Positions 45,138 through 53,037 of a stretch of DNA of 64,000 nt are shown here, in pieces; positions within the stretch are counted from its first letter, which is position 1; each line of letters starts with the position of its first letter. Made by a program: the position numbers and the translations under genes. Source of the DNA: Solirubrobacteraceae bacterium (lineage in GTDB: Bacteria > Actinomycetota > Thermoleophilia > Solirubrobacterales > Solirubrobacteraceae); NCBI GenBank assembly GCA_030447785.1, contig JAUJOF010000005.1, positions 47,843 to 111,842 of the forward strand. Direction: 5' to 3'. The notes under the pieces were generated by a model. That model was not told the DNA's origin. It was given only the letters and a program-made list of their open reading frames with translations, and did not search any database.

Positions 45138-46391
45138 TTAGGCCATGCTCGACGTCCGCAACCCACCTGGACGGATGGACGACTCCAGCAGCCGATGGGC
45201 CATCCAGCCGGCGAGCGGCAGCGCCCACCCGAGGTACACGAGGCTCAGCACGTCCGCGCTGGCCTGGGTGAACAGCATGTCGAACGTCACCCAGTTCAGC
45301 GCCACGAAGGCGAGGGTCAGGATCGGCGGGCGATCGGTCCGGTACAGGCCCTCCCAGGCGGCCAGCGCCAACAGCGCCGGCAGCGCGTAGTAGCCGATGT
45401 TCCACGGGTCCAGCAGGCAGCGCAGATGGAGGACGAGCGCGAGGAGCAGCAGCGCCCCGCCCGGATCGATCCCGGCGTCCTTGCGCCGTCGCCACCACCA
45501 CACGGCGGCCAACCCGATCGGCACGGCGAGGAGGAGAGGACGCGTGAGGGGCATCAGCCACTCCGGCGGGCGGCGCAGGAGAAGGCCTCCGGGACCGAGT
45601 GGCTCGAGCATCGGTCCGCCCTCGCCGATGAACCACCACACCTGCCACGGATGGAAGATGTCCCCCGTGCCGGCAGCGATCGCGGTGTTCTCGAGGAAGC
45701 TGCCACCGAAGAGCACCAGCGGAGACACCACCACGACGGCCACGGCCCCCGACACGAGCGCCGTACGCACCGTCCGGGGGGCGGGCACGGCGGCTACGAC
45801 CACCGGGACGGCGACCAGCGCCCAGGGCTTGTTGGCCACGGCCAGGCCGACGAGCACTCCGGCCAGCAGCGGCCTGGAGTGCGCGGTCAGGACGGCCGCC
45901 ACGCACACCGCGCCCCCCAGCAGTTCCTCGGCGTGGCCGAACTCCAGTGCACCCAGCGCGATCGGGCTGGCCGCGAGAGCCACGAGGACGACGGCGCGAT
46001 CCAGCCTCGAGCGACCAAGCAACCGCATGCGCCCGACGACGACGACCGCCAGCAGCGCGCAGGCCAGAAGGCCGGGTAGCGAGACCGCTCGATAGACCGC
46101 GAGCTCGCCTCCCCCCCACAGTGCGGTCAGCCACGCGAACGGCGCCCGCAAGATGAACGAGCCGCCGTAGGCGGGCGCGAGCGAGAAGAAGGCGCCGAGG
46201 TCGCCAGTGCGTAGGGCCCAGAAGGCCCTCGAGGCCTCCCAGTCGTAGTCGGTGAAGTGAAACCCGCCGAGGCCGAGCCAGGCGAGCACCGCGACACACG
46301 ACGCCGCGGCGACGATCGTCGCCGCATGGTCGGCGAGCCTCCGGCGGGGCGCAGACAGCGGAAACAGGGAACGGGAGGCCAGCACAGCCAC
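45138..46391 (-). CDS. GT87-like polytopic membrane glycosyltransferase
   Basis: A 417-residue membrane protein with roughly ten hydrophobic helices. The N-terminal loop TDYDWEASRAFWALRTGD contains an acidic pair at the place where GT-C transferases hold the catalytic Asp, and later loops are Trp-rich (HPWQVWWFIGEGGP). This resembles the DUF2029/GT87 group using polyprenyl-phosphate sugars. It sits just upstream of the pilA leader, so pilin or surface glycan glycosylation is possible. GTG 46391 start. Confidence 0.75.
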   Translation of the reverse strand: MAVLASRSLFPLSAPRRRLADHAATIVAAASCVAVLAWLGLGGFHFTDYDWEASRAFWALRTGDLGAFFSLAPAYGGSFILRAPFAWLTALWGGGELAVYRAVSLPGLLACALLAVVVVGRMRLLGRSRLDRAVVLVALAASPIALGALEFGHAEELLGGAVCVAAVLTAHSRPLLAGVLVGLAVANKPWALVAVPVVVAAVPAPRTVRTALVSGAVAVVVVSPLVLFGGSFLENTAIAAGTGDIFHPWQVWWFIGEGGPMLEPLGPGGLLLRRPPEWLMPLTRPLLLAVPIGLAAVWWWRRRKDAGIDPGGALLLLALVLHLRCLLDPWNIGYYALPALLALAAWEGLYRTDRPPILTLAFVALNWVTFDMLFTQASADVLSLVYLGWALPLAGWMAHRLLESSIRPGGLRTSSMA

Positions 46392-46624
46392 GAGTCAGCT
46401 ATCGGCGCGACGCCCGATCGGCTCTAGCCCGCATGGCGCCCCGACGAGAGCCTGTCCGGTCACTCGCGGCTCAGTGGCGATCCAGTTCGAGCTTCTCGAT
46501 GACCGCCGAGAGCTCCACGGTCGGCAGCGCGTCGAGGGCGGCGTTCGCATTCTCGGATCAACCGGAGGTCAGTCACGCTGGAGTTCGTGGAGCGACGGCA
46601 GCGGCCCTCCTTGATGTCGGCCCG
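46392..46624. other. intergenic gap with a gene remnant
   Basis: 233 bases between the GT87-like gene and the RES toxin gene. On the minus strand 46471-46554 encodes ENANAALDALPTVELSAV followed by IEKLELDRH and a stop, with good codon bias but no start and a stop just ahead. It looks like the tail of a lost gene. The rest shows nothing I can name. Confidence 0.4.
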
Positions 46625-47194
46625 TCAGGGCGTCGGCAGGACCCGGTACCCGAACGCGCTGCGGGCCCGGGCGGCCAGCTCGTCGGGCAACGGAGCGTCG
46701 TCGCCGGCCGGCCAGTCGGCGTCGGCCGGAGCGGGCGCGCCGGCATCGCCGAAGACGGCGATGCCATAGAGCTTCTGAGCAGGATCATGGCGGACCAGGT
46801 AACGGACGCCGTCGAAGCCGGCTTGCAGCGCGTTGGCCGCAAAGGCCTGACTGTCGCGGTAGTCCTGATCGGCCCCCAGGGAGGCCGTGACACCAAAGCG
46901 CAGTGCGCGCCGGGAGGTGAGGTCGGCGAGGCGCAGAGCCCGACCGAGTTCAACCGCCAGCAGGGAGCGTTCGCGGATCTCGGCTTCCGCCAAGAGGAGG
47001 CTCTTGCGAAAGACCTCGACCCACGCTCCGAGCGGGCGCTCGGCCATGTAGCACGCCCCCTTGTCCGTGCCGAGGGGATCGAAGCGCCCGCTTCCGTCGG
47101 ACGAGAACCACCAGGCTCCACTAGCTGACCGATGGATGCGGTAGATGGGCTTGTCGCCGCGCAGCGTGCGCCGCGGGAAGCCCTCGAGGCTCAC
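46625..47194 (-). CDS. RES-domain toxin
   Basis: A 189-residue RES protein. The conserved region is KPIYRIHRSASGAWWFSS, FDPLGTDKGACYMAERPLGA and a Ser in the later RDSQAFAANAL-type block; an Arg, Glu and Ser give the family its name. Known RES toxins degrade NAD+. GTG 47194 overlaps the stop of the upstream gene (GTGA), a toxin-antitoxin arrangement. Confidence 0.85.
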   Translation of the reverse strand: MSLEGFPRRTLRGDKPIYRIHRSASGAWWFSSDGSGRFDPLGTDKGACYMAERPLGAWVEVFRKSLLLAEAEIRERSLLAVELGRALRLADLTSRRALRFGVTASLGADQDYRDSQAFAANALQAGFDGVRYLVRHDPAQKLYGIAVFGDAGAPAPADADWPAGDDAPLPDELAARARSAFGYRVLPTP

Positions 47195-47832
47195 TGCTTC
47201 AAGCGTGCAGCGTCCTGGCGCGCGAGGCGGGCGAGGCGGTCGGAGTCACGGTCCTCACGCGCCCACTGCACCGGTGAGCGGCCATCGAGCGCCTCGTCGG
47301 CCGAGGCAAGCCAGGAGGCGGCGGTCCAGTCGCTGGCCGCCGAGCCGGCGACCGTCCAGTACGCATCGACGAGCGGCTCCAGTGGCCGACCGTCCTGGAA
47401 CTGGAAGGCGGGGAACCGCCGGCGACCGGCGCTGTCGCGCAGGCCGATAAGCCGGCGCGCGCGCAGCAGCTCGTCGACGCGCTGGCGCGAGACGTCGCCC
47501 AGCAGCTCGCGCACCTGGGCGCTTGACAGAAGCGGCCCGACCTCGTTCTCCCACGCCTGGGCGGCCACCGCCAGCAGCCCGGCGCGGCGGGCGGACTGCA
47601 CGCTCAGGGCCTTGCCTTCCAGCAGCTGACCGACCGTCTGCGCAAACGCCACGACGGCCTCCTCGGACAGGTTCGAGCTGTCGGCGAGCTCGCGCACGGT
47701 GATGCCGGGCGACTGGGCCGCGATTTCCTCGACAGAGGCCTTGGTCCGCTCGAGGTCGTCGGTGACCCCTCGCAGCGATGCCTCGGCTCGGTCAAGCGCC
47801 TCGATGAGCTCCTGTCGGTCCTTGACGGACAT
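47191..47832 (-). CDS. antitoxin of the RES pair (DUF2384-like C-terminus)
   Basis: A 213-residue partner of the RES toxin. The N-terminal half is helical (EALDRAEASLRGVTDDLER; a winged-helix-like VRELADSSNLSEEAVVAFA), and the C-terminus FPAFQFQDGRPLEPLVDAY...DWTAASWLASADEALDGRSP is the region that covers RES toxins in the Xre/MbcA/ParS antitoxin family. It is longer than typical antitoxins (about 150). ATG 47832. Confidence 0.82.
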   Translation of the reverse strand: MSVKDRQELIEALDRAEASLRGVTDDLERTKASVEEIAAQSPGITVRELADSSNLSEEAVVAFAQTVGQLLEGKALSVQSARRAGLLAVAAQAWENEVGPLLSSAQVRELLGDVSRQRVDELLRARRLIGLRDSAGRRRFPAFQFQDGRPLEPLVDAYWTVAGSAASDWTAASWLASADEALDGRSPVQWAREDRDSDRLARLARQDAARLKQ

Positions 47833-47897
47833 GACACTACGGTAGCAGCCCTTTCATCGGTGACACGGGTCGTCAAGGGCAACGCTCCGGGATGACC

Positions 47898-48245
47898 CTA
47901 GGACCGGCGCGTGCGCAGCGTGACCTCGCCACCGTCGATGCGCTCCACCGTGAGGGTGATGCCCAGGACCTCCCCGCTGTCCCCCTCGGCCAGCTCGACC
48001 GTCTCGTCGGGTCGGCCCTCCTCGCCGAGCACCTCCAGCGTGGCCGTGTCGTCGGCGACGCCGTCGAGCACGATCGTGATCCCCTGGGAGTCGAGCTCCG
48101 CGTCGGCCCCCGAGCCGGAGAGGGTGATCCGGCAGTCGGCGTTCTGGCAGCGGAAGCTGCTCGTGGTCACCCCGCAGCCGGCCACGACAACGGCCGCGAC
48201 GATCACGAGGATGAGTGCCCAGCGTCTGCTCCCGTGCCCCGCCAA
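47898..48245 (-). CDS. small putative lipoprotein
   Basis: A 115-residue exported protein with signal ALILVIVAAVVVAGC (lipobox VAGC) and a small beta-rich domain containing CQNADC and acidic strands. No ATG or GTG is available; TTG 48245 is the only reasonable start. Function unknown. It shares the strand with the RES pair but is 65 bases downstream of the GIY-YIG gene stop region and may be a separate unit. Confidence 0.75.
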   Translation of the reverse strand: MAGHGSRRWALILVIVAAVVVAGCGVTTSSFRCQNADCRITLSGSGADAELDSQGITIVLDGVADDTATLEVLGEEGRPDETVELAEGDSGEVLGITLTVERIDGGEVTLRTRRS

Positions 48246-48276
48246 GAGGCGGCCACCCTACCCCGACGGCGCTCTC

Positions 48277-48738
48277 TCAGCGCGGGAACTCGCGCCGCGC
48301 CTCGTCGGCGCAGATCCGGCCCAGCGACCTGATGACGGGGCCGTGCGGGTTGGCCCAGCCGGCGAGGTTGAGCGGCGGGCGGGCCAGCGTGATGAGCTCG
48401 CTCTCGGCGTCCTCGGCGTGGGCGTGCTCGGCGATGGCGACGCGCAGGTTGCGACCCATCCACTCGGAGAGGCGCTGCTCCCCCTCGTCGTCGAAGCGGT
48501 AGCAGCGGTAGTTCTTGTCTTCCGCGGTCCGCCCGCGCGGCCGCGGGGCCAGGTCCAGCTCCTCGCGCAGCAGTGCCCCGAGCGAGCGGCGTAGGGTCGA
48601 GGACCCCGAGCCGCCGTCGCGCAGATGGGTGTGAAGGTGCTCGGCCAGATCCCTCGCCCACCCGATGTAGAGCGGCCGGGACCCCGGGTCCGGCAGGCCC
48701 GTCAGCGCGTCGGGCTCGACGAGGAACCACGCGTACAC
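48277..48738 (-). CDS. GIY-YIG-like nuclease domain protein (N-terminus uncertain)
   Basis: A 153-residue protein from GTG 48738. VYAWFLVEPDAL and PLYIGWARDLAEHLHTHLR resemble the GIY-YIG nuclease core (YAW/LYIG strands, then an Arg helix). In the same frame, coding-like sequence continues upstream (TAEQTAALLDDLRRT, APRSPG) before reaching a stop, but without ATG, GTG or TTG. The gene may have lost its start or use CTG. Role unknown. Confidence 0.65.
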   Translation of the reverse strand: MYAWFLVEPDALTGLPDPGSRPLYIGWARDLAEHLHTHLRDGGSGSSTLRRSLGALLREELDLAPRPRGRTAEDKNYRCYRFDDEGEQRLSEWMGRNLRVAIAEHAHAEDAESELITLARPPLNLAGWANPHGPVIRSLGRICADEARREFPR

Positions 48739-48936
48739 GCCCGGCGAGCGCGGAGCGATCGCGTCGAACGGCGCGCACGCCGTCCGGCGCAGGTCGTCGA
48801 GCAGGGCGGCGGTCTGCTCAGCGGTCCCCAGCGCACAACACCACCGGGCTCATGTCGCTGGACGGTACTTCCGAGAGGGCCGGAGGTCCAACCTTCGAAG
48901 TCACGACGGTGCCATGGAGGGCACCGCAAGCTCTCG

Positions 48937-49104
48937 TCAGCGCCGGCCGCGCGGCCTGGGTCCCGAGGGGCGCGTGAACTTCGCGCGCTCCTCGGGGGTC
49001 ATCTGGCGCACGACGAGCGAGCCGCTGCGGACCTGCTCGTCGACGTCCTCCAGTTTCTGACGGCGCTTGGCCTCGGCCCGCTCGCGCGTCATCGACTTCG
49101 CCAC
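48937..49104 (-). CDS. small basic protein, 55 aa
   Basis: A short gene ending at TGA 48937 and starting at GTG 49104 (or ATG 49092). The product is highly charged and helical (MTRERAEAKRRQKLEDVDEQ, MTPEERAKF) with an Arg/Pro/Gly tail, and third positions are G/C-rich. It begins five bases after the cold-shock gene stop, so it is probably co-transcribed and may bind nucleic acid. Unrecognised family. Confidence 0.65.
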   Translation of the reverse strand: MAKSMTRERAEAKRRQKLEDVDEQVRSGSLVVRQMTPEERAKFTRPSGPRPRGRR

Positions 49105-49109
49105 GGCGA

Positions 49110-49313
49110 TCAGGCCGCCGTTACGTTGACGGCCTTGGGGCCCTTGTCGCCGGCCTCGGAGTCGAAGCTCACGCGCGCGCCCTCGGCGAGGGTGCGAAAG
49201 CCGTCGGTGTTGATGCCGGTGTGATGGACGAACAGGTCCTTGCCGCCCTCATCGGGCGTGATGAAGCCAAAGCCCTTGTCGTCGCTGAACCACTTCACGG
49301 TTCCGGTGGCCAT
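49110..49313 (-). CDS. cspA: cold-shock protein
   Basis: A 67-residue cold-shock domain protein: [17 protein letters not shown] (RNP1 KGFGFI) and DLFVHHTGI (RNP2). Binds single-stranded RNA/DNA and remodels RNA structure. ATG 49313 is preceded by GGAGG nine to thirteen bases upstream. Length is typical. The 123-base upstream region is the leader, where cold-shock mRNAs often carry regulatory structure. Confidence 0.96.
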   Translation of the reverse strand: MATGTVKWFSDDKGFGFITPDEGGKDLFVHHTGINTDGFRTLAEGARVSFDSEAGDKGPKAVNVTAA

Positions 49314-49394
49314 GGGTGTTTTCCTCCACGTGTTGCGTGCGGCGATCGCGGAGGTGCTGTGAGGCGACAACTGCGGGACGCTGGCACTGCTGGT

Positions 49395-49412
49395 GCCGGG
49401 CTCGTGCCCGGC
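49395..49412 (-). terminator. hairpin between pilC and the cold-shock gene
   Basis: GCCGGGC and GCCCGGC form a 7-bp stem with a 4-base loop, 25 bases past the pilC stop on the minus strand. No T run follows; it may still end or pause the pilT-pilC transcript ahead of the cold-shock gene. Confidence 0.45.
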
Positions 49413-49436
49413 CGTTCAGTTCAAAGGCTAGCGCCT

Positions 49437-50645
49437 CTACCCGATCGTGTCGTAGACCTTGAACATCGGCATGTACATGGAGATCACGATGAAGCCGACG
49501 ATCGCCCCCACGAGCACGATCATCACCGGCTCGAGGATCGAGGTCAGGGCCTTCACTGCGGCCTCGACCTCGGAGTCGTAGAAGTCGGCGACCTTGCTGA
49601 GCATGCCGTCGAGATTGCCCGACTCCTCGCCCACGCCGAGCATCTGGGTGACCATCACGGGAAAGACGGGAATCGACTGCAGGGGGCCGGAGATCGTGCC
49701 GCCGCGCTTGACGCTGTCGAGCACGTCGTCCATGGCCCTCTCCACCAGGGTGTTGCCCGCCGTCTTGCCGGTGATCTCGATGGACTCGAGGATCGGCACG
49801 CCGGCCGCGGTGAGCGCGCTCAAGGTCCGCGACCAGCGAGCGAGCGAGACCTTCTGCACGATGTCGCCGATCTTGAAGGGGATCCGCAGGCGGAAACGGT
49901 CCCACTGAGGCCTCCCCCACCGGCTCTTGCGCCACTTCTGGAATCCTACGAACCCGCCGATCGCCCCGCCCAGCCACACGAACCAGAAGTTCGTCATGGT
50001 CGCCGACAGGAACAGCGTGAACTTGGTGATGGAGGGCAGCTCGCCGCCGAACTCCTTGAAGACTCCCGCGAACACCGGCACGATGAAGACGATCAGGGCG
50101 ACGAGGACGATCAGCGAGAAGCCCAGCACCACCGCGGGGTAGACCATCGCGCTCTTGACCTTGCGCCGCAGGTCGTCGTCGGACTCCAGCTGGTCGGCCA
50201 CCCGCAGCAGCGCCACCTCGAGCATTCCGCCGGTCTCACCCGCGCGCACCATGCTCACGTAGAGCGGGCCGAAGATCTTGGGGTGGCGGGCCAGGGAGTC
50301 CGACAGCGGCAGACCCGCCTCGACGTCCTTGCGCACCGCGACCAGCGCCTCCTTCAGCTTCTTGTTCTCGGTCTGGTCCTCGAGGACGTAGAGCGTGCGC
50401 AGGATCGACAGACCGGAGGAGATCATGGTCGACAGCTGACGGGTCATGATCGTCAGCTCGCTGGCCTTGACGCGCTGAAACAGCGCGATGTTGAACTCGC
50501 GGCTCTTGGACTTGTCGGCGATGTCCAGCACGATCAGCCCGCGCTGGCGCAGCTGCTCGGTGACGCTCTGCTTGGAGTCGGCGTCGACCTCCCCGCGGGC
50601 GTGCGCGCCCGCAGCGTCGATGGCGCGGAAGGCGTAGGTGGCCAT
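49437..50645 (-). CDS. pilC: PilC inner-membrane platform protein
   Basis: A 402-residue GspF/PilC protein with two repeated GspF domains (KASELTIMTRQLSTMISSGL and LARWSRTLSALTAAGVPI) and three hydrophobic helices, including VVLGFSLIVLVALIVFIVPV and a C-terminal ILEPVMIVLVGAIVGFIVI. It anchors the ATPases and rotates or guides pilin insertion. ATG 50645 is four bases after the pilT stop, so the two are one unit. Confidence 0.95.
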   Translation of the reverse strand: MATYAFRAIDAAGAHARGEVDADSKQSVTEQLRQRGLIVLDIADKSKSREFNIALFQRVKASELTIMTRQLSTMISSGLSILRTLYVLEDQTENKKLKEALVAVRKDVEAGLPLSDSLARHPKIFGPLYVSMVRAGETGGMLEVALLRVADQLESDDDLRRKVKSAMVYPAVVLGFSLIVLVALIVFIVPVFAGVFKEFGGELPSITKFTLFLSATMTNFWFVWLGGAIGGFVGFQKWRKSRWGRPQWDRFRLRIPFKIGDIVQKVSLARWSRTLSALTAAGVPILESIEITGKTAGNTLVERAMDDVLDSVKRGGTISGPLQSIPVFPVMVTQMLGVGEESGNLDGMLSKVADFYDSEVEAAVKALTSILEPVMIVLVGAIVGFIVISMYMPMFKVYDTIG

Positions 50646-50649
50646 GGCC

Positions 50650-51774
50650 TTAGGCCGCCGCGCCGGAGCCGTTGAGCGCCGGCGCGGCGAGCATCCCGCC
50701 CGCGCCGCCGGCCTCGCCCAGGAGGCGCTTGAGCTCGGCCGGCACCGCGGCGCGGCTCTCGGCCATGGAGCGGGTGATGGTGCCCTGGCGCACCAGCGCG
50801 GCCAGCGCGCTGTCCATGGTCTGCATCCCGAACGAGGAGCCGGTCTGGATGACCGAGTAGATCTGGTGGGTCTTGCCCTCGCGGATCAGGTTCCTGACCG
50901 CGGGCGTGGGCACCAGCACCTCGCAGGCCGCCGTGCGTCCGCTGCCGTCCGCGGTGGGCACGAGCTGCTGGGTCATGATGCCCTGCAGGGCGACCGCCAG
51001 CTGGGTGCGGATCTGCGCCTGCTGACCGCCCGGGAAGACGTCGATGATGCGGTCGATGGTCTGGGGCGCGTCCTGGGTGTGCAGCGTGGCGAAGACGAGG
51101 TGACCGGTCTCGGCGGCGGTCACCGCGGTGCCGATGGTCTCCATGTCGCGCATCTCGCCCACGAGGATCACGTCGGGGTCCTGGCGCAGCGCGGCCTTCA
51201 GCCCATCGGCGAAGCTCGAGGCATCGGAGCCCAGCTCGCGCTGGTTGACCAGGCAGCGCTTGTGGGTGTGCAGGAACTCGATCGGGTCCTCGATGGTGAG
51301 GATGTGGTCGTCGCGCGTGGCGTTGATGGCGTCGACCACCGCGGCCAGCGACGTCGACTTGCCCGAGCCGGTGGGCCCGGTGACCAGGATCAGCCCGCGC
51401 GGCTTTCGCACCCACTCGCGCACCACGGCCGGCAGGCCGAGCGAGTCGACGTCCGGGATGGCAGCCGGGATGCGCCGGAAGGCGGCGCTCAGCGCGCTGC
51501 GCTGGAAGTAGGCGTTGACGCGGAAGCGCCCGTGCCCGGGTATGGAGTAGGCGAAGTCGAGCTGCCAGTCGGTCTCCAGGCGCTGGCGCTGGTCGCTGGT
51601 GAGGATCGAGTAGACGAGCTCGCGCGTGTCGGTCGGCGTCAGGGTCGGAAAGCCGTCCAGCGCGACGAGCTGGCCGCGCACGCGCACGGTGGGCGGGGCG
51701 GCGGCGGTGATGTGCAGGTCGGAGGCGTTGCGCTCGATGACCTCCATGAGCACGTCGGCGAAGTCGACGCTCAT
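50650..51774 (-). CDS. pilT: PilT retraction ATPase
   Basis: A 374-residue secretion ATPase. Walker A GPTGSGKST, Asp box TIEDPIEFLH, Walker B ALRQDPDVILVGEMRDMET and the His box HLVFATLHTQDAPQTIDRII are intact. An N-terminal PAS-like domain (DLHITAAAPPTVRVRGQL) and no C4 zinc finger separate PilT from PilB. It powers pilus retraction (twitching). ATG 51774 overlaps the stop of the thioredoxin-like gene. Confidence 0.95.
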   Translation of the reverse strand: MSVDFADVLMEVIERNASDLHITAAAPPTVRVRGQLVALDGFPTLTPTDTRELVYSILTSDQRQRLETDWQLDFAYSIPGHGRFRVNAYFQRSALSAAFRRIPAAIPDVDSLGLPAVVREWVRKPRGLILVTGPTGSGKSTSLAAVVDAINATRDDHILTIEDPIEFLHTHKRCLVNQRELGSDASSFADGLKAALRQDPDVILVGEMRDMETIGTAVTAAETGHLVFATLHTQDAPQTIDRIIDVFPGGQQAQIRTQLAVALQGIMTQQLVPTADGSGRTAACEVLVPTPAVRNLIREGKTHQIYSVIQTGSSFGMQTMDSALAALVRQGTITRSMAESRAAVPAELKRLLGEAGGAGGMLAAPALNGSGAAA

Positions 51775-52388
51775 CGCTGTTGCCCCCGCAGGGCGTCGCT
51801 GACCGCCTGGTCGATCTCGCTGGTCAGGGTGTAGCCCGAGATGGCCTCCACGGCGCGGTCGGGGCCGATCACCAGCGTGGTGGGGGTCTGCTCGACGCGC
51901 ACGCCGTTGGTCACCGCGGCGTAGTCGGCCAGCGCGCCGAGGCGCTCGACGTACACCCGCACGTCGCCGCCGCGGCGATCCACGCCGGCGACGGCCCGGC
52001 GCACCGCGCGGTCGTCGCTGGAGCGCCCGTTCCAGAAGAGCAGGACCACGGCGCGGTCGCGCTCGAGCTGGGCCAGCACGCGGCGCGAGCCCTCGCCCTC
52101 GGCGGCGGTCGGGTCCACGGACACACCCGTGGCGATGGAAGCGGGCGCGGCGCCGGCTCCCCCAGGCGCCGGCGTCCCCTCCGCGCCCGGGGCGGCCCCG
52201 CGACGCGCCGAGGCGGCGTCGGTCTGGGCGACCGCTTGCTCGGCGTCCGAGACCGCGCCCACGACCGCAGGCGGCTCGGCTACCGGCTCCACCGCCCCCG
52301 TCCCGGGGCGCAGCACCGTCAGCCAGGCGATGGCCAGGACGATGACGGCACCCAGGGCGATGAGGAGGGGGCGGGAGACCTGATCCAT
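51771..52388 (-). CDS. membrane-anchored thioredoxin-fold protein lacking CxxC
   Basis: A 205-residue protein with one N-terminal transmembrane helix (about 7-25), a Pro/Ala/Glu linker to about residue 95, and a thioredoxin-like domain: DRAVVLLFWNGRSSDD replaces the usual WCxxC active site, and VEQTPTTLVIGPD carries the cis-proline. It cannot be an ordinary disulphide enzyme. It overlaps pilT by four bases, so a structural role in the pilus machine is possible. The fold call is inference. Confidence 0.7.
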   Translation of the reverse strand: MDQVSRPLLIALGAVIVLAIAWLTVLRPGTGAVEPVAEPPAVVGAVSDAEQAVAQTDAASARRGAAPGAEGTPAPGGAGAAPASIATGVSVDPTAAEGEGSRRVLAQLERDRAVVLLFWNGRSSDDRAVRRAVAGVDRRGGDVRVYVERLGALADYAAVTNGVRVEQTPTTLVIGPDRAVEAISGYTLTSEIDQAVSDALRGQQR

Positions 52389-52459
52389 GTCGCCCCGTTC
52401 ATCGGCGGCGCGGTGAGGGGCCTTGAGAGCGTCCAGGCAGCGGTGGACGGCGCGATCGG

Positions 52460-52803
52460 TCAGGCCAGCGGCTGGACGCGCCGCATGAGCGAGCGCGCGG
52501 CGGTCACGACCAGATCGCGCTCGTAGGTGAGAGCAAAGTCGAAGCGCCGCTCGCCGTCGGCACCCGCGCCGACGTCCAGTGCGACCAGCGCGCCGGCGAA
52601 GTGCGGCGGGCCCAGTCGAGCTCACCGAGGCGCCCTTCCTCCCGGGCACAGGCGAACAGCGCGTCCGGACGCTCGAGCTCGGTGCCGGCGGGCCCGCGCA
52701 CGAGCGCCTCGTAGCCGACGACCTCGCCCGACGCCAGCTCGACCAGCGGCTGGAAGATCGCGCGCAGCCCGTCGGCGGTCAGGAGATCGTCGAGGGTGAT
52801 GGC
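52460..52803 (-). pseudogene. broken EAL-domain gene joined to a DICT-like tail
   Basis: The minus strand from about 52803 encodes the start of an EAL c-di-GMP phosphodiesterase domain (LRAIFQPLVELASGEVVGYE-AL, RPDALFACAREEGRL-GELDWA). At about 52610 the EAL sequence stops. After a frame change the sequence resumes as PHFAGALVALDVGAG, FDFALTYERDLVVTAARSLM-RRV to TGA 52460, which resembles the end of a DICT sensory domain. Most of EAL and DICT is missing. The joint (TGGGCCCGCC) is shared by both, as after a microhomology deletion. Confidence 0.7.
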
Positions 52804-52831
52804 GTTGGTGGCGGCGCGCCCCTCGACCGGC

Positions 52832-53008
52832 TCAGGCCTCGCCGCGCCGGGCGGCCTGCGCGTCGTGGTCGGGGCGCAGGACGCCCGTGCCCTCACACCA
52901 CGGGCACGCCACCTCGGAGCGCTCGCCGCCGAGGTTGGAGATCACGCGACCGCTCGCACGGCACGGCGGGCAGGGGCGCTCCTGGGGCTGGGGGTCCTCG
53001 GCGGCCAA
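52832..53008 (-). CDS. small zinc-ribbon protein, 58 aa
   Basis: A 58-residue protein from TTG 53008. Two pairs, CPPC and CPWC, lie 23 residues apart inside RVISNLGGERSEVACPWCEG, close to the DnaJ-type zinc-finger pattern (CxxCxGxG). The C-terminus is Asp/Arg/Ala. Similar tiny proteins occur in related actinobacteria as unnamed genes. It is divergent from gluQ by 29 bases. Confidence 0.7.
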   Translation of the reverse strand: MAAEDPQPQERPCPPCRASGRVISNLGGERSEVACPWCEGTGVLRPDHDAQAARRGEA

Positions 53009-53037
53009 GGGCGGGGGAGCATAGCCTCGCCCGGATC

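Noticed and set aside
44410..46299. Upstream extension of the PilV-like frame to 1143 residues
   Set aside because: It runs antisense or out of frame through pilA and the GT87-like gene; the prepilin leader fixes the start at 44409.
52819..52836. CCCTCGACCGGCTCAGG as a member of a dispersed short repeat seen in many genomes (PEPVEGR-coding)
   Set aside because: Only one copy noticed here, and the match is too short to support a repeat family call.
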